36,488 bases of DNA from Candidatus Ozemibacter sp. GTDB lineage: Bacteria; Muiribacteriota; Ozemobacteria; Ozemobacterales; Ozemobacteraceae. The translations under genes were made by a program, and so were the position numbers. Under the pieces are notes generated by a model that saw only the letters and a list, made by a program, of their open reading frames with translations, searched no databases and was not told the origin of the DNA. Positions 34,760-36,488 of this stretch are shown here, piece after piece (the stretch's first letter is position 1; each line of letters opens with the position of its first letter). The stretch spans positions 1 through 36,488 of the forward strand of contig JASURT010000007.1 in the NCBI GenBank assembly GCA_030446435.1, written 5' to 3'.

Positions 34760-36488
34760 CTAATTGACCGCGCCTTCTATGGTTCCGCTTGGGCGTTGCT
34801 TGAGAATATTGTTGAATTGATCGTCGTAATCCTGAAGGATCTTAAGAATGCCGCGCTTGATCGAAAGAAGTTCATCACTCGATGCGCTGACCTCATGATT
34901 TTTCTTGATTTCTTCTTCAATGGCGTCTTCAAGCTTTTTAACCTTTTCGGTCATGGCCGGCAGATACTTTTTGACGATGGCATGCTGTTTCGGGAATGGC
35001 AGTGCTTTCCAGAATTCATTGAAAACACTTCTGATCAGATAAATACCCATGGTGTTGTTTTTAAGATAGTCGAAAAGCTGGGTAATGGTTCGGCCTATCG
35101 GCTGGGGTTTATCTTGCTGATACCAGAGTTCATACTGAACCAGTTCATCATTGTATTCAATGCCATGTCTGGTTTTTTCTGCATCAGCAAAGAGTTCGTA
35201 ACGTAAAAGCAGATAAACCATATAATGTTCTTCGAGTTTTTTGGCCGGAATCAGTCCATAACTTGACCAGAGAATCGGGTAGGCGTCATTGGTCAAAATC
35301 GCATGGCAGTTGATTTTTTCGTTGTTCTTGCGATAAAGGTTGTGCCATTGAGTTATTGAACTGATATTAAAAGGCGCGACACCATGCAGAGTCTGCAACA
35401 GACTTATTTCGTAAGGATTTCTGGTTGGCGCGACGGTGACGCCGATGTCGCCTTTGCGCAGAGAATCTTTGATTTCTTCACTGAGTTTGCTGTTTTCGTC
35501 AGCGATTCCGAGAGTTACAATGTTCATTCTCTGCGGAGCATTGTTGCCACGGTCGTTGAGAGTTATCAATGGCGTCGACTGGTTCATCATGCTTTCGACC
35601 AGACTCTTCTTGAAGCCTTTTCTCACTGAATCTTTCCAGTGAATGAATTCTTCGATGCCGCCGAACAGACGGCGGTCGATAATGCTGCGGCAATAGCTGA
35701 CAATGTCTTTTTGCAGCGAACTGCTTTCGGGGTTGGTATATTTATCCCAGTTTTCTTTTAAATCGATTTTAACGAGGAAATCGCCTTCGATATCGTTGTT
35801 GGAAAGGTCTCCGAGCAGATATTTATAGAAAGGCTCGATGTCGCGTTCTTCAAAAATATAGGTTCTGATGAAGTTTTGCACCGTCGAATATGGTTTGATT
35901 CGATCGAGGCAGTTTTCGTAATGTCGTTCGATCATGCCGTCTTTCGAAATTTTCTGCAATTTGTTTGAAAAGACTTCAACCTGCTTTCTTATTGAAGCGG
36001 CCTGAACATTCATGTATTTAAGAAAATCTTCGGCGCAGTTGAGACAGAACATTTCGTATTCCATATCGACGGCTTCTTTAGCTTCTTTCATTAGCTTGTC
36101 GCGATCTTCGTTTATGTCGGTCATGCGAAGAATAGTGCCAAGCTCGATCAATTTTCCCCGTAAACCCGCAAAGCCTGAAAGTTTGCCTTTGAGGCGGTTA
36201 CTGATTTCGCGGTATTCACGTTGTTCTTTGTCTAGTTTGATGCGGATTTCCTGAACTTTTCGGCTCATGATTTCGCGTGGGTATCTGCTGAGATACTTTT
36301 CGAAAGCGTTCAAAAAATCAATTGCAATGTGAGCGCCAAGATCGGGGTTGTTAATGATTTCGATAACTTTTTCGCGCAGATACTCACCAGCTTCAATTGC
36401 TGTCTGCTCGAAGTTAACCCTGACTTTGGCCCTGATATCGTCTTTTTTGACCCGATTTTGATTCATTTCGTCGATCTGGCGCAAAATG
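34760..36488 (-). CDS. Large helical protein, possibly the C-terminal part of a tubulin-like (Tubulin_2-type) protein; 5' truncated
   Basis: The frame is open to the window edge, so the N-terminus is missing and the TTG at 36484 need not be the start; ~576 residues are visible. The first 270 are helical, charged and coiled-coil-prone (RKVQEIRIKLDKEQREYREISNRLKGKL). The middle (MNIVTLGIADENSKLSEEI, then RNPYEISLLQTLHGVAPFNISSI) looks like the C-terminal region of large bacterial tubulin-like proteins, where a conserved hG(V/I)P/A-aromatic element occurs; this is from memory and weak. The end is again coiled-coil. The GTPase domain, if any, would be upstream of the window. It is the head of the VWA-TPR operon. 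Confidence 0.45.
   Translation of the reverse strand, partial: ILRQIDEMNQNRVKKDDIRAKVRVNFEQTAIEAGEYLREKVIEIINNPDLGAHIAIDFLNAFEKYLSRYPREIMSRKVQEIRIKLDKEQREYREISNRLKGKLSGFAGLRGKLIELGTILRMTDINEDRDKLMKEAKEAVDMEYEMFCLNCAEDFLKYMNVQAASIRKQVEVFSNKLQKISKDGMIERHYENCLDRIKPYSTVQNFIRTYIFEERDIEPFYKYLLGDLSNNDIEGDFLVKIDLKENWDKYTNPESSSLQKDIVSYCRSIIDRRLFGGIEEFIHWKDSVRKGFKKSLVESMMNQSTPLITLNDRGNNAPQRMNIVTLGIADENSKLSEEIKDSLRKGDIGVTVAPTRNPYEISLLQTLHGVAPFNISSITQWHNLYRKNNEKINCHAILTNDAYPILWSSYGLIPAKKLEEHYMVYLLLRYELFADAEKTRHGIEYNDELVQYELWYQQDKPQPIGRTITQLFDYLKNNTMGIYLIRSVFNEFWKALPFPKQHAIVKKYLPAMTEKVKKLEDAIEEEIKKNHEVSASSDELLSIKRGILKILQDYDDQFNNILKQRPSGTIEGAVN

Overview
The window looks like chromosomal DNA of a diderm (Gram-negative-type) bacterium. 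It encodes outer-membrane barrel candidates, a lipobox lipoprotein, a LolA-like periplasmic carrier, a multiheme cytochrome c and type II/IV-secretion-type pseudopilins, beside housekeeping genes (mutM, ssb, ligA, hfq, comEA/comEC). Base composition and codon use look even by eye, and I saw no insertion sequence, phage gene, tRNA, rRNA or CRISPR array. The mix (DUF2225, a tubulin-like candidate protein, pseudopilin operon, MMPL-type exporter, Hfq, sigma-54-type promoter) would fit an uncultured environmental phylum such as Candidatus Riflebacteria. That placement is a guess from gene content.

Layout. 1-2998 (+): the end of an RND/MMPL exporter, a DUF3419/BtaA-like enzyme and a LolA-like periplasmic protein. 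3001-5593 (-): a surface lipoprotein with five carboxypeptidase-regulatory-like repeats, overlapping a small barrel-like protein. 5718-10173 (+): an outer-membrane barrel that appears to start at ATT, mutM, a decaheme cytochrome c and an M20 peptidase. 10194-11459 (-): a tandem-HD protein ending in HD-GYP. 11460-11721: no gene on either strand, but a well-formed orphan small-RNA candidate on +.

11722-25270 (-) is a long same-strand run: ssb, a YdcF-like membrane protein, comEC (C-terminal domain replaced), comEA, three linked unknowns including DUF2225, a QueE-like radical-SAM enzyme, ligA, a beta-propeller protein, an anchored periplasmic binding protein, a small membrane protein, a MazG-like pyrophosphohydrolase and an M28 peptidase. 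25405-28971 (+) is a three-gene pseudopilin operon ending in a 766-residue GspK/PilX-like protein. 28965-36488 (-): a polysaccharide deacetylase, an intergenic stretch with a sigma-54 promoter driving an ~83-nt candidate sRNA, hfq with its own promoter and terminator, then a TPR protein, a membrane VWA protein and a partial tubulin-like-associated protein.

The most interesting part is 30033-30400. A near-perfect -24/-12 promoter, a 5' hairpin, a pyrimidine-rich single-stranded stretch and a terminator with a nine-U tail sit directly downstream of hfq, with a palindrome upstream placed like an enhancer. This is the architecture of a sigma-54-controlled, Hfq-dependent regulatory RNA. Other points of note are the ATT start at 5718, the novel ComEC C-terminus, and the pilin-like Cys motifs at the end of the TPR protein.
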